A DNA stretch of 64,000 nt from Pseudofrankia coriaricola. GTDB lineage: Bacteria > Actinomycetota > Actinomycetes > Frankiales > Frankiaceae. Positions within the stretch are counted from its first letter, which is position 1; each line of letters opens with the position of its first letter. The notes under the pieces were generated by a model that was not told the origin of the DNA, made no database searches, and was given only the letters and a program-made list of their open reading frames with translations. This document shows positions 34,046 to 46,510 of the stretch, piece after piece. The stretch covers positions 138,664-202,663 of the forward strand of contig NZ_MBLO01000223.1 in assembly GCF_001854805.1 (NCBI RefSeq), in the 5' to 3' direction. The position numbers and the translations under genes were made by a program.

Positions 34046-34495
34046 ATGCCGGTGATCGGTGTGACCAGGTTCGTGCGCTTTTTCCGGATCGCCGCCGGAC
34101 TGGACATCGACAAGAACGACCTGAAGCGCTACAGCGACTTCGTCAACGACAAGATCTACGATCTCCTCCTCATGGCGCAGGCCACCGCGAAGGCCAACAG
34201 CCGAGATGTCATCCAGCCGTGGGACCTGCCCATCACCAAAGGTCTCCAGGAGAGCACCCACCGGTTCCGCGATCTCGATGAGGAGATCGAGCTGCGTCCC
34301 ATCCTGGAAATGATCGCGGCTCGGCCCCCGCTGGACGCGGCCCTGAGCGACGAGACGACCGACCGCCTTCCCCTGATCGTCGGTGGACTCAGCCTCGCGC
34401 TCGCCAAGGCCTTCACGATCATCGAGCCCGGCGTCAAGCAGCCCGCGACCGAGGAATGGGAACGAGCCCGCCGGACCTTCGACCTCCTGCTCTGA
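34046..34495 (+). CDS. DUF1931 histone-fold protein
   Basis: This 149-residue protein (MPVIGVTRFVRFFRIAAGLD, then KNDLKRYSDFVNDKIYDLLL, IQPWDLPITKGLQESTHRF) matches DUF1931. Structures of that family show two histone-fold motifs in one chain. Whether bacterial members bind DNA is not settled. AGGAGG lies ~7 nt before the ATG. It is placed among stress-type genes (BON, chaperones, PsiE), a context often seen for this family in actinobacteria. Confidence 0.85.
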   Translation: MPVIGVTRFVRFFRIAAGLDIDKNDLKRYSDFVNDKIYDLLLMAQATAKANSRDVIQPWDLPITKGLQESTHRFRDLDEEIELRPILEMIAARPPLDAALSDETTDRLPLIVGGLSLALAKAFTIIEPGVKQPATEEWERARRTFDLLL

Positions 34496-34911
34496 GGTAA
34501 CGGTCGGTCTGACGTGGCGGTCGTCGGGGTGGCCAGAAGGCCCGTCTGGTCGGCAGAGCGAGGTTCGGCGGAAACCCGGCGACCCGCCGATCGCGCCCCG
34601 ATCTTGTGGGTGGCGAGCGTGCCTCGTTGCAGCTCAGGGGCAGCTCCCTCGGTGATGCCCCCGGTGGGGACCTTTCGTAAACGCATTGCCACTTTCGTAA
34701 ACGCATTGCCAGCAGCGGCGGTCGTGGCACCGCCTCCTGCGGGGGACGCCTCGGCGACGGCGTGGCCTGCGGGAACGCCCGCAGTGTCGATCGCCCGACC
34801 GAGGGCACGCCACGCGAACGCTGTGCCCGGGAGGCGGCCCACAGCGACCATGTCAGATATCCCCTGGGCTGGGCTGTCAAGCGGGCTGGGACAGGTAGAT
34901 CTCGGCGTCCG
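34496..34911. other. Intergenic stretch with a tandem repeat
   Basis: No gene is recognised apart from the broken BON gene that ends here. A minus-strand frame through it is long but not protein-like and is a by-product of GC bias. A 20-bp tandem duplication is the only clear structure. Confidence 0.4.
34672..34711. repeat. Perfect 20-bp tandem duplication
   Basis: CTTTCGTAAACGCATTGCCA occurs twice head to tail (34672-34691 and 34692-34711) with no mismatch, which suggests a recent slippage or duplication event. The unit is AT-richer than its surroundings. Confidence 0.95.
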
Positions 34912-35183
34912 GGCCGCGGCGATATCGGCGTCCGTCCGTTCGCCGGAGGTCGGCAGGCGAACCTCGATGTCGTTGGCGACCGCCGTCACCCCGCGTACCC
35001 GCTTACCGCGTTCTCGGCTAGCCACTTCTTCGTGTAGGTGTCCACCCAGCCAGTCAGCGTCACCACGCCGCCCTTGACGATGACGCCGATCTCGTTGGGC
35101 TGCACCGGGGCGTCCCACTTCAGCTCTTCGAGAACATCCTGCTGTATTTGCTCGTCAGTTCGAGCTGCCGCTGCGGTGGTCAC
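34912..35183 (-). pseudogene. BON-domain protein gene, frameshifted and truncated
   Basis: From a GTG at 35183 the frame reads RTDEQIQQDVLEELKWDAPV, QPNEIGVIVKGGVVTLTGWV, DTYTKKWLAENAVSG and then hits a stop. One frame over, VRGVTAVANDIEVRLPTSGE, RTDADIAAA completes the first BON domain. Adding one G near 35000 would restore it. Full-length relatives carry further BON domains that are missing here. BON proteins (OsmY-like) bind membranes or lipids under stress. Confidence 0.8.
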
Positions 35184-35304
35184 CTGTCCTCGCTCTCCGT
35201 CACCGCGCCGGCCGGACATCATCGCAAGGAGTTGATCTGACACTATCCGGTCGCAGCCGTGGGTCGGTTCAGGAAACCGGGGCGGCGACTGGCCGTGTAC
35301 TGGC

Positions 35305-35673
35305 TCAGATGCCAGGCTTTGTCGCATATATCAGGTCCAGCATTCCATGCAGGTGGGCAGCGGCCTGCTCGATGTCGAGGTACTTGTACTGCCCGGCTCT
35401 GGACTCGGCGGTCAGGACGCCGCAGCGGTGCACGTTCTCGAAGTCACCGTACGGGAACTTGTAACGACCCTTCCGATCTTCACCGACCTCGTCATCGATC
35501 CCTAGATACCACTTCTTATATTCACCGAAGCCGTGCTCGTCAATGAATCTGTTCTCCTGCGCGGCGGACGGCTGGTGCTCGCTCCAGTCATCCCTGCCGT
35601 CCAGCACCACCTTCCGATCTTCGACCAGTTTCCGGGCGTGCTCGTAGGATCTACGATTCAGCTTCACCGACAT
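35305..35673 (-). CDS. Conserved hypothetical protein, paralogue of the gene at 33597-33953
   Basis: This 122-residue protein (MSVKLNRRSYEHARKLVEDR) shares most residues with the product of 33597-33953, including DDWSEH, LGIDDE, GDFENVHRCGVL, TAESRAGQ and AAAHLHGMLDL. It lies in the opposite orientation, so the pair brackets the DUF1931 and broken BON genes as an inverted duplication. Its start codon lies inside a 25-bp tandem repeat. Function unknown. Confidence 0.8.
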   Translation of the reverse strand: MSVKLNRRSYEHARKLVEDRKVVLDGRDDWSEHQPSAAQENRFIDEHGFGEYKKWYLGIDDEVGEDRKGRYKFPYGDFENVHRCGVLTAESRAGQYKYLDIEQAAAHLHGMLDLIYATKPGI

Positions 35674-35712
35674 GATTATGATCTTCCTTCACCGACATGA
35701 GTATGATCTTCC
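35663..35712. repeat. 25-bp tandem repeat duplicating the gene start
   Basis: Two head-to-tail 25-bp units (35663-35687, 35688-35712) differ at one base. Each contains CAT/ATG followed by TCGGTGAA on the minus strand, so the start codon and first codons of the neighbouring gene are present twice. Only the gene-proximal copy is in frame. Confidence 0.95.
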
Positions 35713-36074
35713 TTGCGTCCAAGGTCAGCGGATGACCACCCGCCGCCGGTTCGCAGGGCCGGGGTAGTGGGACGCCCGATCTTTCGACGCGTGGTTGGCG
35801 GCGAATCGTCCCGGTGGCCAGTGTGAAACAGTCACCCCCGCTGCGCAACAGGTGGAGGTTCCCGAGATCATCCGATCGGTCGGGATTAAGATGCGGGCGC
35901 ATCGGTACCAGCACCGGCAGGGAAGCGTGTCGGATATCGAGGCATAACATTGATAACGGGGTCGTATCCAGAGTTTTAGACGTCGGCCGCCAGCGGACTG
36001 TGGGAGTGTTGTTTCCTTCAGTCGGTGGTGGGCATCAACCGAATCTTGCCGCCGAGTGGGCAGGGGGCAGCGTC
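35713..36074. other. Intergenic stretch, no gene recognised
   Basis: About 360 bases lie between the divergent paralogue and the fusion gene, presumably holding both promoters. A long upstream frame of the fusion gene runs through but is not protein-like. No clear operator was seen. Confidence 0.4.
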
Positions 36075-38084
36075 GTGTCGAATCGTCTGTTCCGTGACCG
36101 CCGGGACGCCGGCCGATATCTGGCTGGTTTGCTGGCGCAGTACCGGGGCCGTCCCGATGTGCTGGTCCTGGGGCTCCCCCGCGGTGGGGTGCCGGTCGCC
36201 TACGAGGTTGCCAACGATCTCGGCGCGCCGCTCGACGTGTTCGTTGTGCGCAAGCTGGGGGTCCCGGACCACGAAGAAGTGGCGATGGGCGCGATGGCCA
36301 GCGGTGGGGTACTGGTCCTCAACGACGACGTTGTCCGCGGTCTGAACCTCTCCCCGGAGGTGATCCAGCGGGCGGCGGAGGAGGAGGGCCGGGAGGTGCT
36401 GCGCCGGGAACAGGCCTACCGGGAAGGCCGGCCGATGCCGGACGTGGCGGCCAAGACCGTCATCCTCGTCGACGACGGCCTGGCCACGGGCGCGAGTATG
36501 CGCGCCGCCGTCCAGGCTCTGCGGCAGCACCAGCCGGCCCGGATCGTCGTCGCCGTGCCGGCGGCACCCTCCTCCACCTGCCGCGAGCTGGAGGCGCTGG
36601 CGGACGAGGTGGTGTGCGCGACAACGCCGTCGCCGTTCTTCGCGGTCGGGCAGTCCTACTGGGACTTCACCCAGACCACCGACGAGGCGGTGCGCGGCCT
36701 GTTGCGCGCGGCGGCGACGTCCCGGCTTCCCGAGGGAGCCGGGGTGTATCGCACGGAGGCGGCCGTCGTCCGGTCCGAGATTGTGCCGGTCCAGGACGGC
36801 GTCCCGGCCGACGACGTCCTGTTCGACCTGGTCGGTGATGCCGATGTGGTGTTGATCGGGGAAGCGTCGCACGGCACCTACGAGTTCTACGCCGCCCGCG
36901 CCGCGATGACTCGGCGGCTGATCGAGGAGAAGGGGTTCTGCGCGGTGGCGGCCGAGGCGGACTGGCCGGACGCCTACCGGGTGAACCGGTTCGTCCGCGG
37001 TCACAGCGAGGATGTGACCGCCGCGGAGGCGTTGCGTGGCTTCGAACTTTTCCCGACCTGGATGTGGCGTAACACCGTCGTACTCGACTTCGTCGGCTGG
37101 CTCCGTGAGCGCAACGACCGGTTCGGCGCCGAAGAACGAGCCAAGGCCGGTTTCTACGGACTCGACCTGTACAGCCTCTACCGTTCCATCCAGGAGGTCG
37201 TCGCCTATCTGGACCGGGTCGACCCGGCCGCCGCCAGGCGTGCCCGCGAGCGGTACGCCTGCCTCGACCACTACGGCGGTGACGGTCAGGTCTACGGCTA
37301 CGCCGCCGCATTCGGCGCCGGCGACACCTGCGAGCGGCAACTGGTCGACCAGCTCGTCGACCTGCAGCGGCACGCCGCCGATTACACCGTGCACGACGGA
37401 CCGCTCGCCGCGGACGACTTCTTCTACGCGCAGCAGAACGCCCGCACTGTCAGGTCCGCGGCCGACTACTACCGATCCATGTTCACCGGCCGGGTCTCCT
37501 CCTGGAACCTGCGCGACTGGCACATGGCCGACACCCTGGACGCGCTGCGCGCCCACCTAGGCCGGCAACGCACCACCCCAGCAAAGATCGTCGTATGGGC
37601 GCACAACTCCCACGTCGGGGACGCCACCGCGACCGAGGTCGCGACCCGCGGCGAACTCACCCTCGGCCAGATCGCCCGCGCCCGCCACCCCGGCGACTGC
37701 CGGCTGGTCGGCTTCACCACCTACACCGGCACCGTGACCGCCGCCAGCGACTGGGACGCCCCGGCCGACCGTAAACGGGTCCGCCCAGCGCTTCCCGACA
37801 GCCTGGAGGAACTGTTCCACGAGGTCGGCGAGAAGGAGTTCCTCGTACCGCTCGGCTCCGCCGAATGGGCCGCCAAAGTACTGACCTCGGCCCGGTTGGA
37901 ACGCGCCATCGGCGTGATCTACCGCCCCGACACCGAACGGTCCAGCCACTACTTCCGCGCCCGGGCCGCCGACCAGTTCGACGCCATCATCCATATCGAC
38001 GAGACCCGCGCGGTCGAACCGCTCGAACGCACCGCCCGCTGGGACAGCGGCGAACCGTCGGAGACCTACCCGTTCGCCGCGTGA
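36075..38084 (+). CDS. Phosphoribosyltransferase-erythromycin esterase fusion protein
   Basis: This 669-residue protein has an N-terminal phosphoribosyltransferase domain (residues ~1-215). [16 protein letters not shown] and the PRPP loop [14 protein letters not shown] are diagnostic. A C-terminal erythromycin-esterase/EreA-like domain follows (~235-660): [37 protein letters not shown], and [11 protein letters not shown]. Both halves are also found alone; the fusion recurs in actinobacteria next to stress genes. EreA-type domains hydrolyse lactones, but the role here is unknown. GTG start with GGGGG upstream; the 87 extra upstream codons are not protein-like. Confidence 0.88.
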   Translation: MSNRLFRDRRDAGRYLAGLLAQYRGRPDVLVLGLPRGGVPVAYEVANDLGAPLDVFVVRKLGVPDHEEVAMGAMASGGVLVLNDDVVRGLNLSPEVIQRAAEEEGREVLRREQAYREGRPMPDVAAKTVILVDDGLATGASMRAAVQALRQHQPARIVVAVPAAPSSTCRELEALADEVVCATTPSPFFAVGQSYWDFTQTTDEAVRGLLRAAATSRLPEGAGVYRTEAAVVRSEIVPVQDGVPADDVLFDLVGDADVVLIGEASHGTYEFYAARAAMTRRLIEEKGFCAVAAEADWPDAYRVNRFVRGHSEDVTAAEALRGFELFPTWMWRNTVVLDFVGWLRERNDRFGAEERAKAGFYGLDLYSLYRSIQEVVAYLDRVDPAAARRARERYACLDHYGGDGQVYGYAAAFGAGDTCERQLVDQLVDLQRHAADYTVHDGPLAADDFFYAQQNARTVRSAADYYRSMFTGRVSSWNLRDWHMADTLDALRAHLGRQRTTPAKIVVWAHNSHVGDATATEVATRGELTLGQIARARHPGDCRLVGFTTYTGTVTAASDWDAPADRKRVRPALPDSLEELFHEVGEKEFLVPLGSAEWAAKVLTSARLERAIGVIYRPDTERSSHYFRARAADQFDAIIHIDETRAVEPLERTARWDSGEPSETYPFAA

Positions 38085-38600
38085 CAGCTGACCGCGTCGG
38101 ACGGCGCACCGTGGAGATCCCCCGGCCGGGCAAGCCGCTGTTCCCGGGTGGCATCACGAAGGCGCAGCTGGCCGGCTACTACGCGCAGGATCGCCGAGGT
38201 GATGCTGCCGCATCTCGCCGGCCGACCGCTCAACCTTGAACGCTACCCGGACGGCATCCACGGTCAGCGGATCATCCAGCAGCGCGCCGGCACCCACTTC
38301 CCCGCCTGGATCTGCCGGGTCACCGTCCCGAAGGAGCTGGGCACCGTCCGGTTCGCGCGGCAACCACGTTGTGGTCCCGCTGTGCCGCCGAGCCGGGTTC
38401 GATGTGGTCCGCCGGTTCGCGCGGGACGTGGCACGGGTCGCGGCGGCGCACGACCCCTGGCGGCTTACCGTCGAGCAGCGTAAGACGGCCCTGCCCGGCC
38501 GGCTGCAGCGTGGCGGCGATCCCTGGCAGGCCATCTTCTCCCACGTCGGCGCGGCCCGTCGCGGACTGGACGAGATCCTCAGGGACACCAAGTCCACCTG
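38081..38600 (+). pseudogene. Decayed LigD-type primase-polymerase gene
   Basis: From GTG 38081 the frame reads VEIPRPGKPLFPGGITKAQL, the LigD polymerase-domain start. A frameshift near 38190 moves to RIAEVMLPHLAGRPLNLERY, PDGIHGQRIIQQRAGTHFP, AWICRVTVPKE. A further frame, after a deletion of the catalytic region, gives SRGNHVVVPLCRRAGFDVVR, RFARDVARVAAAHDP, RLTVEQRK and a C-terminal-type DPWQAIFSHVGAARRGLDEI. The polymerase active-site carboxylates are absent. The bacterial NHEJ polymerase is thus lost at this locus. Confidence 0.85.
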
Positions 38601-38861
38601 CTCCGCAACGGCGATGGACGGGCCGGGACCCCTTCCGATCGGCCGGGATCCCTCCGCGCGGTTTTGCGCCGCGCCCGCAGCGGGAACGGGATTTAGTGGC
38701 GAAACGCTCGACGGGCCGAACCGGTTGGGCCGATATCGGGCAGTGTGGCGGACTGCGTCTGGCTCACACCAGGGCGACCCTGCTGACCCGGACAATCGCG
38801 GGCCCTCGGCGTCGAAACATTCGACCCGGCCCGTTCAGCTCGTTCCCCGAAGGGGCACGCA

Positions 38862-40775
38862 ATGGCGAAGGCAGTCGGTATTGATCTGGGTACGACCAAC
38901 TCGGTGATCGCCGCGTGGGAGGGCGGTGCGGCAAGAGTCATTCCGAACGCGGAGGGTTCGCGGACGACTCCGTCGGTGGTGGCGTTCGCGGAGAGCGGTG
39001 AGCGGCTGGTCGGGCAGCTGGCCAGGCGGCAGGCGATCCTCAACCCGAAGGCGACGATCTACTCGGCGAAGCGGTTCATCGGCCGGCACTACGACGAGAT
39101 CAGCGAAGAGGCCAAGGCGGTCACCTTCGACGTCGTCGCGGGCCCCGGTGGCGCGGTCCGCTTCACGGTGCGGGACAAGCTGTACTCGCCGGAGGAGATC
39201 AGCGCGCTGGTGCTGCGCAAGCTCGCCGATGACGCCGCGAAGAACCTTGGCGAGAAGGTCACCGAGGCGGTCGTCACCGTGCCCGCCTACTTCAACGACG
39301 CGCAACGCACCGCCACCAGGGACGCGGGCCGGATCGCCGGTCTGGAGGTACTGCGGATCATCAACGAGCCGACCGCGGCTGCGTTGGCGTACGGGCTGGA
39401 CAAGCGCGGCCACGAGACCGTGCTGGTCTTCGACCTCGGCGGGGGCACCTTCGACGTCAGCATCCTGGACGTCGGCGACGGCGTGGTCGAGGTCCGGGCC
39501 ACGGCCGGCGACAGCCACCTGGGTGGCGACGACTTCGACCGCCGTCTGGTCGACCATCTCGCCGACGAGTTCCAGCGGGACCAGGGCGTCGATGTGCGCC
39601 GGGATCCGCAGGCGTTGCAACGCCTGTTCGAGGCTGCGGAGAAGGCGAAGGTCGAGCTGAGCTCGGTGACGCAGACCCAGGTGAACCTGCCGTTCATCAC
39701 CGCGGACGCGTCCGGGCCGAGGCACCTGACCACCGCGGTCATGCGGTCGACGTTCGAGCAGATCACCGTCGATCTGGTGGAGCGGACGATGGGACCGGTC
39801 ACCCAGGCGATGGAGGACGCCAAGGTGACCGCCGACGACCTCGACGAGGTAATCCTCGTCGGTGGCGCGACCCGGATGCCGGCGGTGCAGACACGGGTCC
39901 GTCGGCTGACCGGCGGCAAGGAACCGAACATGAGCGTCAACCCCGACGAGGTCGTCGCGCTGGGCGCGGCGATCCAGGCTGGGGTGCTCAAGGGCGAGGT
40001 CTCCGACGTGCTCCTGCTCGACGTCACCCCGCTGTCGCTGGGCGTCGAAACCCGCGGCGGCCTCATGACGAAGATCGTCGAACGGAACACGACGATCCCG
40101 GTTCGGCGCTCAGAGGTGTTCTCGACCGCGGAGGACAACCAGCCGGCTGTGGACATTGTGGTGCTGCAGGGGGAGCGGGAGCGGGCCGCGGACAACCGGG
40201 TGCTCGGCCGGTTCCGCTTGGAGAACATCCGGCCGGCGCCCCGGGGCGAGCCGCAGATCGAGGTCACGTTCGACATCGACGCGAACGGCATCCTCAATGT
40301 CACCGCCCGCGACTCCGACACCGGCGCGCAGCAGTCCATCACGATCAGCGAGACCTCCAACCTGCCCAAGGACGAGGTCGAACGGATGATTTCCGAAGCG
40401 GAGCGGCACCGGAACGAGGACCAGGCCCTGCGGGCGGCGATCGACGCCCGCAACGAACTGGACTCGGTCGCCTACCAGGTCGAGCGGCTGCTGGCCGACC
40501 TCGGCGACGCCGCACCGCCGCACGAGAAGGCCCGCGCCGGGATGCTCGTCGCCGACGCCCGGCAGGCCGTCAAGGAGGAGGCGCCGCTGGACCGGGTCCG
40601 GTCGCTGAGTTCGGACCTGCAGCAGGTCTACCACGGCCTCGCGGCCAGCCGAACCGGCCCGACCGGCCCCGGCCCGACCGGCCCCGCTCCTGGCGCCCCC
40701 GGAAAGCAGCCTCCGCCCGCCGGCGGACCGACCGACGCGGACGATGTCATCGACGCCGACTTCGACCGTGGCTGA
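38862..40775 (+). CDS. dnaK: Molecular chaperone DnaK (Hsp70)
   Basis: This 637-residue protein has the complete Hsp70 set: [18 protein letters not shown] at the N-terminus, [59 protein letters not shown], and the substrate-binding domain ([20 protein letters not shown]). It ends with the acidic tail [11 protein letters not shown]. The linker LLLLDV is present as VLLLDVTP. It begins the dnaK-grpE-dnaJ-cbpM-clpB operon. No HspR-type HAIR repeat was found upstream, so this copy may belong to a stress regulon other than the HspR one. Confidence 0.97.
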   Translation: MAKAVGIDLGTTNSVIAAWEGGAARVIPNAEGSRTTPSVVAFAESGERLVGQLARRQAILNPKATIYSAKRFIGRHYDEISEEAKAVTFDVVAGPGGAVRFTVRDKLYSPEEISALVLRKLADDAAKNLGEKVTEAVVTVPAYFNDAQRTATRDAGRIAGLEVLRIINEPTAAALAYGLDKRGHETVLVFDLGGGTFDVSILDVGDGVVEVRATAGDSHLGGDDFDRRLVDHLADEFQRDQGVDVRRDPQALQRLFEAAEKAKVELSSVTQTQVNLPFITADASGPRHLTTAVMRSTFEQITVDLVERTMGPVTQAMEDAKVTADDLDEVILVGGATRMPAVQTRVRRLTGGKEPNMSVNPDEVVALGAAIQAGVLKGEVSDVLLLDVTPLSLGVETRGGLMTKIVERNTTIPVRRSEVFSTAEDNQPAVDIVVLQGERERAADNRVLGRFRLENIRPAPRGEPQIEVTFDIDANGILNVTARDSDTGAQQSITISETSNLPKDEVERMISEAERHRNEDQALRAAIDARNELDSVAYQVERLLADLGDAAPPHEKARAGMLVADARQAVKEEAPLDRVRSLSSDLQQVYHGLAASRTGPTGPGPTGPAPGAPGKQPPPAGGPTDADDVIDADFDRG

Positions 40776-40782
40776 TCGCGTG

Positions 40783-41457
40783 ATGTCGACCGAGGGGCAG
40801 CAGCGCCCGCAGGACGCCTCCACCGAGGTGCCCACCGTCGCAACCGAAGCACGCGCCGCCGAGGCTCCGGCCGGCGACGCGGCCCGCGACGCTGGCTCGG
40901 CCGCCGCCGGCCGGGTGGGCGAGTTGGAGGACCGCTGGCGCCGGGCTGCCGCCGACCTGGAGAACCTGCGCAAACGGTTCGCCCGGGAGGTGGAGCGGGA
41001 CCGTGAGGCCGAGAAGGCCCGCATCGCCCGCGCCTGGCTGCCGGTGCTCGACCACCTCGAACTCGCGCTCGCCAACGCCGACGCCGACCCCCGCTCGATC
41101 GTGGCGGGCGTCCGGGCCGTGCGGGACCAGGCCGTCGACGTGCTGGACCGGCTCGGCTATCCACGCCACGACGAGGTAGGGGTGCCGTTCGACCCGGCCC
41201 GGCACGACGCGCTGAGCGTGGTCGAGGAGCCCGGCATGCCGCCCGGCACGGTGGTGGACGTGGTGCGCCCCGGCTACGGCGACGGCGGCCGGCAGTTGCG
41301 CCCCGTCGGCGTCGCCGTCAGCCGACCACCAGCCGACGATGCCGACGGCGGGCAACGGTCCCCGGCCCGGCCCGGCTCCCCGCAGGAGCGGGCGCCAGGC
41401 CCGCAGGGCCGGGAGCCGGGCCGCGGAGGGCGTGACGCCAGCGGATCCGCGGAGTGA
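40783..41457 (+). CDS. grpE: GrpE nucleotide exchange factor
   Basis: This 224-residue protein has a disordered acidic N-terminus, then the GrpE coiled coil and head: RRAAADLENLRKRFAREVER, ARIARAWLPVLDHLELAL, GVPFDPARHDALSVVEEPG and VVDVVRPGYGDGGRQLRPVG. A Pro/Gly/Arg-rich C-terminal tail of ~40 residues is unusual. GrpE releases ADP from DnaK. It starts 7 nt after the dnaK stop; a GTG one codon earlier is equally possible. Confidence 0.93.
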   Translation: MSTEGQQRPQDASTEVPTVATEARAAEAPAGDAARDAGSAAAGRVGELEDRWRRAAADLENLRKRFAREVERDREAEKARIARAWLPVLDHLELALANADADPRSIVAGVRAVRDQAVDVLDRLGYPRHDEVGVPFDPARHDALSVVEEPGMPPGTVVDVVRPGYGDGGRQLRPVGVAVSRPPADDADGGQRSPARPGSPQERAPGPQGREPGRGGRDASGSAE

Positions 41458-41463
41458 CCGGCG

Positions 41464-42417
41464 GTGGCCCGCGACTACTACGAGATTCTCGGTGTCGGCC
41501 GGGACTCGAGCGCCGAGGAGATACAGCAGGCTTACCGCAGGCTCGCCCGCCGCTACCACCCGGACGTGAACTCCGATCCGGCCGCGGAGGAGCGGTTCAA
41601 GGAGATCGGTGAGGCCTACCACGTGCTGTCCGACCCGAAGACGAGGGCGCGCTACGACCGGTTCGGCCCGGACTTCCGACGGATCCCCGAGGACTATGAG
41701 GAGCGGGTGGCCGCCGGGGCGGGCGGGGGCTGGGTAGGCGGCGGTCCGGCCCGGCCCCGGGGTGTCCGGGTCGAACCCGGCTTCGGCACGGACTTCGGCG
41801 CCCGCGCCGGCGGCGCCGGCTTCGAAGACATCTTCGGCGACATCTTCGGCGCCCGCGGCGCGGCCGGGCCGATCCCCGGCGCCGATCAGGAAGCCGAGCT
41901 CGAGCTGACGGTCGAGGAGGCATACCGGGGTGGCCGCCGCCGGGTGACCCTGGCCGGCCCCGACGGGCCTCGCAGCTACCAGGTCACCATCCCGGCCGGG
42001 GTGGTGGACGGGCAGCGGATCCGGCTGGCCGGGCAGGGTGGCCGGTCAGCCGGCGGCGGGCAGCCCGGCGACCTGTACCTGCGGGCGCGGATAGCGCCGC
42101 ACCCCCGCTACCGGCCGGACGGCCGGGACATCCACGTCACGTTGCCGGTCACCCCGTGGGAGGCGGCGCTCGGCGCGACGGTCCCGGTGATCACTCCCGG
42201 CGGCGAGGTCAAGGTGCACGTGCCGGCCGGGTCGTCGAGCGGCCGGCGGCTGCGCCTGCGGGGCGAGGGACTACCGAACCCCGCCGGACGGCCGGGCGAC
42301 CTGTACGCCGAGGTCAGTGTGGCGGTGCCGGCGAGGCTGACCGATCGGGAGCGCGCACTGTTCCAGGAACTGGCGGCCGTGTCGACCTTCGACCCGAGGA
42401 GGGGGTCCCGAGGATGA
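41464..42417 (+). CDS. DnaJ-family co-chaperone, CbpA-like (no zinc finger)
   Basis: This 317-residue protein starts with a J domain, [20 protein letters not shown] with HPD in [12 protein letters not shown] Gly-rich linker and two C-terminal beta domains follow ([40 protein letters not shown]). The CxxCxGxG zinc repeats are missing, so it is class B (CbpA-like) rather than DnaJ proper. It stimulates DnaK ATPase and delivers substrates. GTG start 6 nt after grpE; its stop overlaps the CbpM-like gene (ATGA). Confidence 0.93.
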   Translation: MARDYYEILGVGRDSSAEEIQQAYRRLARRYHPDVNSDPAAEERFKEIGEAYHVLSDPKTRARYDRFGPDFRRIPEDYEERVAAGAGGGWVGGGPARPRGVRVEPGFGTDFGARAGGAGFEDIFGDIFGARGAAGPIPGADQEAELELTVEEAYRGGRRRVTLAGPDGPRSYQVTIPAGVVDGQRIRLAGQGGRSAGGGQPGDLYLRARIAPHPRYRPDGRDIHVTLPVTPWEAALGATVPVITPGGEVKVHVPAGSSSGRRLRLRGEGLPNPAGRPGDLYAEVSVAVPARLTDRERALFQELAAVSTFDPRRGSRG

Positions 42418-42790
42418 GCATCCGATCCCCGTCCCAGCGGCGGGCAGTGCCGTCGGCACCGGCCGGCCGGCCTCGCTATCCGCTGGCGCCGATCCGCAGG
42501 TTGACGCTGGAGACGGTCGTCCACCGCAGTGGCCTGCACCCCGACCTGCTCCGCCGGTTCGTGACGCTCGGCTTGCTGAACGCCACCCGGGACGCCCGCG
42601 GAGAGCTCTGGTTCCCGCTGGACACGCTGGCAACGATCGCCAGGATCCAGCGGCTGCGGGCCGGGCTCTGCCTGAACTACGCCGCGATCGGCCTCGTCCT
42701 GGACCTGCTCGACCGCATCGATGCACTGGAAGCCGCGCTGCGCAGCAGCACACCCGCTCGACCGCCGACAGCCGCGAGGAGCACACCACC

Positions 42791-42800
<10 letters not shown>
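42414..42800 (+). CDS. CbpM-like chaperone modulator (MerR-type fold)
   Basis: This 128-residue protein has a MerR-like helix-turn-helix: [31 protein letters not shown], then a W/F-rich turn ([20 protein letters not shown]) and [20 protein letters not shown] as a coiled coil. That is the layout of CbpM, which binds the CbpA J domain and inhibits it; HspR is similar but differs in the recognition helix. Position between the CbpA-like and ClpB genes supports CbpM. Overlaps both neighbours. Confidence 0.8.
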
Positions 42801-45427
<2,627 letters not shown>

Positions 45428-45431
45428 GGAC

Positions 45432-45476
45432 CCGCCCTCGGCCGTTGGCTCCCGGCTGCCGCCCTCGGCCGCTGGC
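45432..45476. repeat. 18-bp direct repeat after clpB
   Basis: CCGCCCTCGGCCGTTGGC (45432-45449) recurs at 45459-45476 with one change, in the 85-bp gap between clpB and the LLM gene. It is probably a slippage product; a paused-transcription role is possible but unsupported. Confidence 0.8.
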
Positions 45477-45512
45477 CGGCGGGACGAGAGGCGGCGCGGA
45501 AAGAAGGACGAC

Positions 45513-46382
45513 GTGGTGGCGGTGAACATCGGCAGGTTCGGACTCTGGACCACCAGCGCGAGATGGCCAGACGATCCGCGGGAGCGCGCGGACGCCGCCG
45601 CCGACGTCGACGCGCTCGGCTTCGGCGCGGTCTGGCTTGGCGACGCGACCGCGGACCTCGGACTGCCGGCGGCCCTGCTGGACGCCACCCGCCACCTCGG
45701 CGCAGTGACCGCCATCCTCAACGTCTGGACCGAACCCACGGACATCGTGGCCGCCAGCTACGCCCGGGTGACGAAGTCCCGCCCGAACCGGCTGCTGCTC
45801 GGGTTCGGCACCGGCTACCCGGCGTTCGCCGGCGAAGGCTACTGGTACCCCTACCAGGCCGTGGTCGACCACCTCGACCGGCTCGACGTCGAGCGGCCCA
45901 CGGTCCCCAGGGACGTACGAGTGCTCGCCGCGCTGGGCCCGCAGATGCTGAGATTCGCCGCCACGCACACCGCCGGGGCCCACCCGTACCTGGTGACCCC
46001 GCAGCACACCTCATGGGCCCGGGACATCCTCGGCGCCGGCCCGCTGCTCGCCCCGGAGCAGAAAGTCATCCTGACCACCGATCCGGCCCAGGCGCGGACG
46101 ATCGCCCGCCGCGTCCTGTCTATCTACCTGGCGTTGCCGAACTACACCGACAACCTGGCGCGATTCGGGTTCAGCGCGGACGACTTCGCCAGCGGTGGCA
46201 GCGACCGCCTGGTCGACAGCCTGGTCGCCTGGGGAGACCTGGACCGGATCCGGAGCCGAGTCGACGAGCACCACCAGGCGGGCGCCGACCACGTCGCCCT
46301 TCAGGTCCTCACCGACTCTCCGGACACCCTGCCCAGAGCGCAGTGGCGCAGCCTCGCCACCGGCCTGGGCCTACGGCCCTGA
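45513..46382 (+). CDS. LLM-class F420-dependent oxidoreductase
   Basis: This 289-residue protein has INIGRFGLWTT-type start, DVDALGFGAVWLGDATADLG, RLLLGFGTGYPAFAGEGYWY, and HTAGAHPYLVTPQHTSWARD near residue 155, the TIGR03620 pattern of F420-dependent LLM enzymes. It may act in redox or detoxification during stress, judging only from its neighbours. GTG start with GGAAAGAAGGA upstream. It follows clpB by 85 nt in the same direction. Confidence 0.88.
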   Translation: MVAVNIGRFGLWTTSARWPDDPRERADAAADVDALGFGAVWLGDATADLGLPAALLDATRHLGAVTAILNVWTEPTDIVAASYARVTKSRPNRLLLGFGTGYPAFAGEGYWYPYQAVVDHLDRLDVERPTVPRDVRVLAALGPQMLRFAATHTAGAHPYLVTPQHTSWARDILGAGPLLAPEQKVILTTDPAQARTIARRVLSIYLALPNYTDNLARFGFSADDFASGGSDRLVDSLVAWGDLDRIRSRVDEHHQAGADHVALQVLTDSPDTLPRAQWRSLATGLGLRP

Positions 46383-46510
46383 CCAAGGAAAGGTGTCAAC
46401 CAACGTCGGTGGCCCCAGCGCGGATCGCCGGCACCGCCGGTCCCGACATGCGGTTGCTTCAGCCAGCGGCGAGTCTCGGAGGGTGCACGCGCTGCAGAAC
46501 GGTCACGATC

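Noticed and set aside
38601..38861. HspR operator (HAIR) before dnaK
   Set aside because: No CTTGAGT-N7-ACTCAAG or close variant was found.
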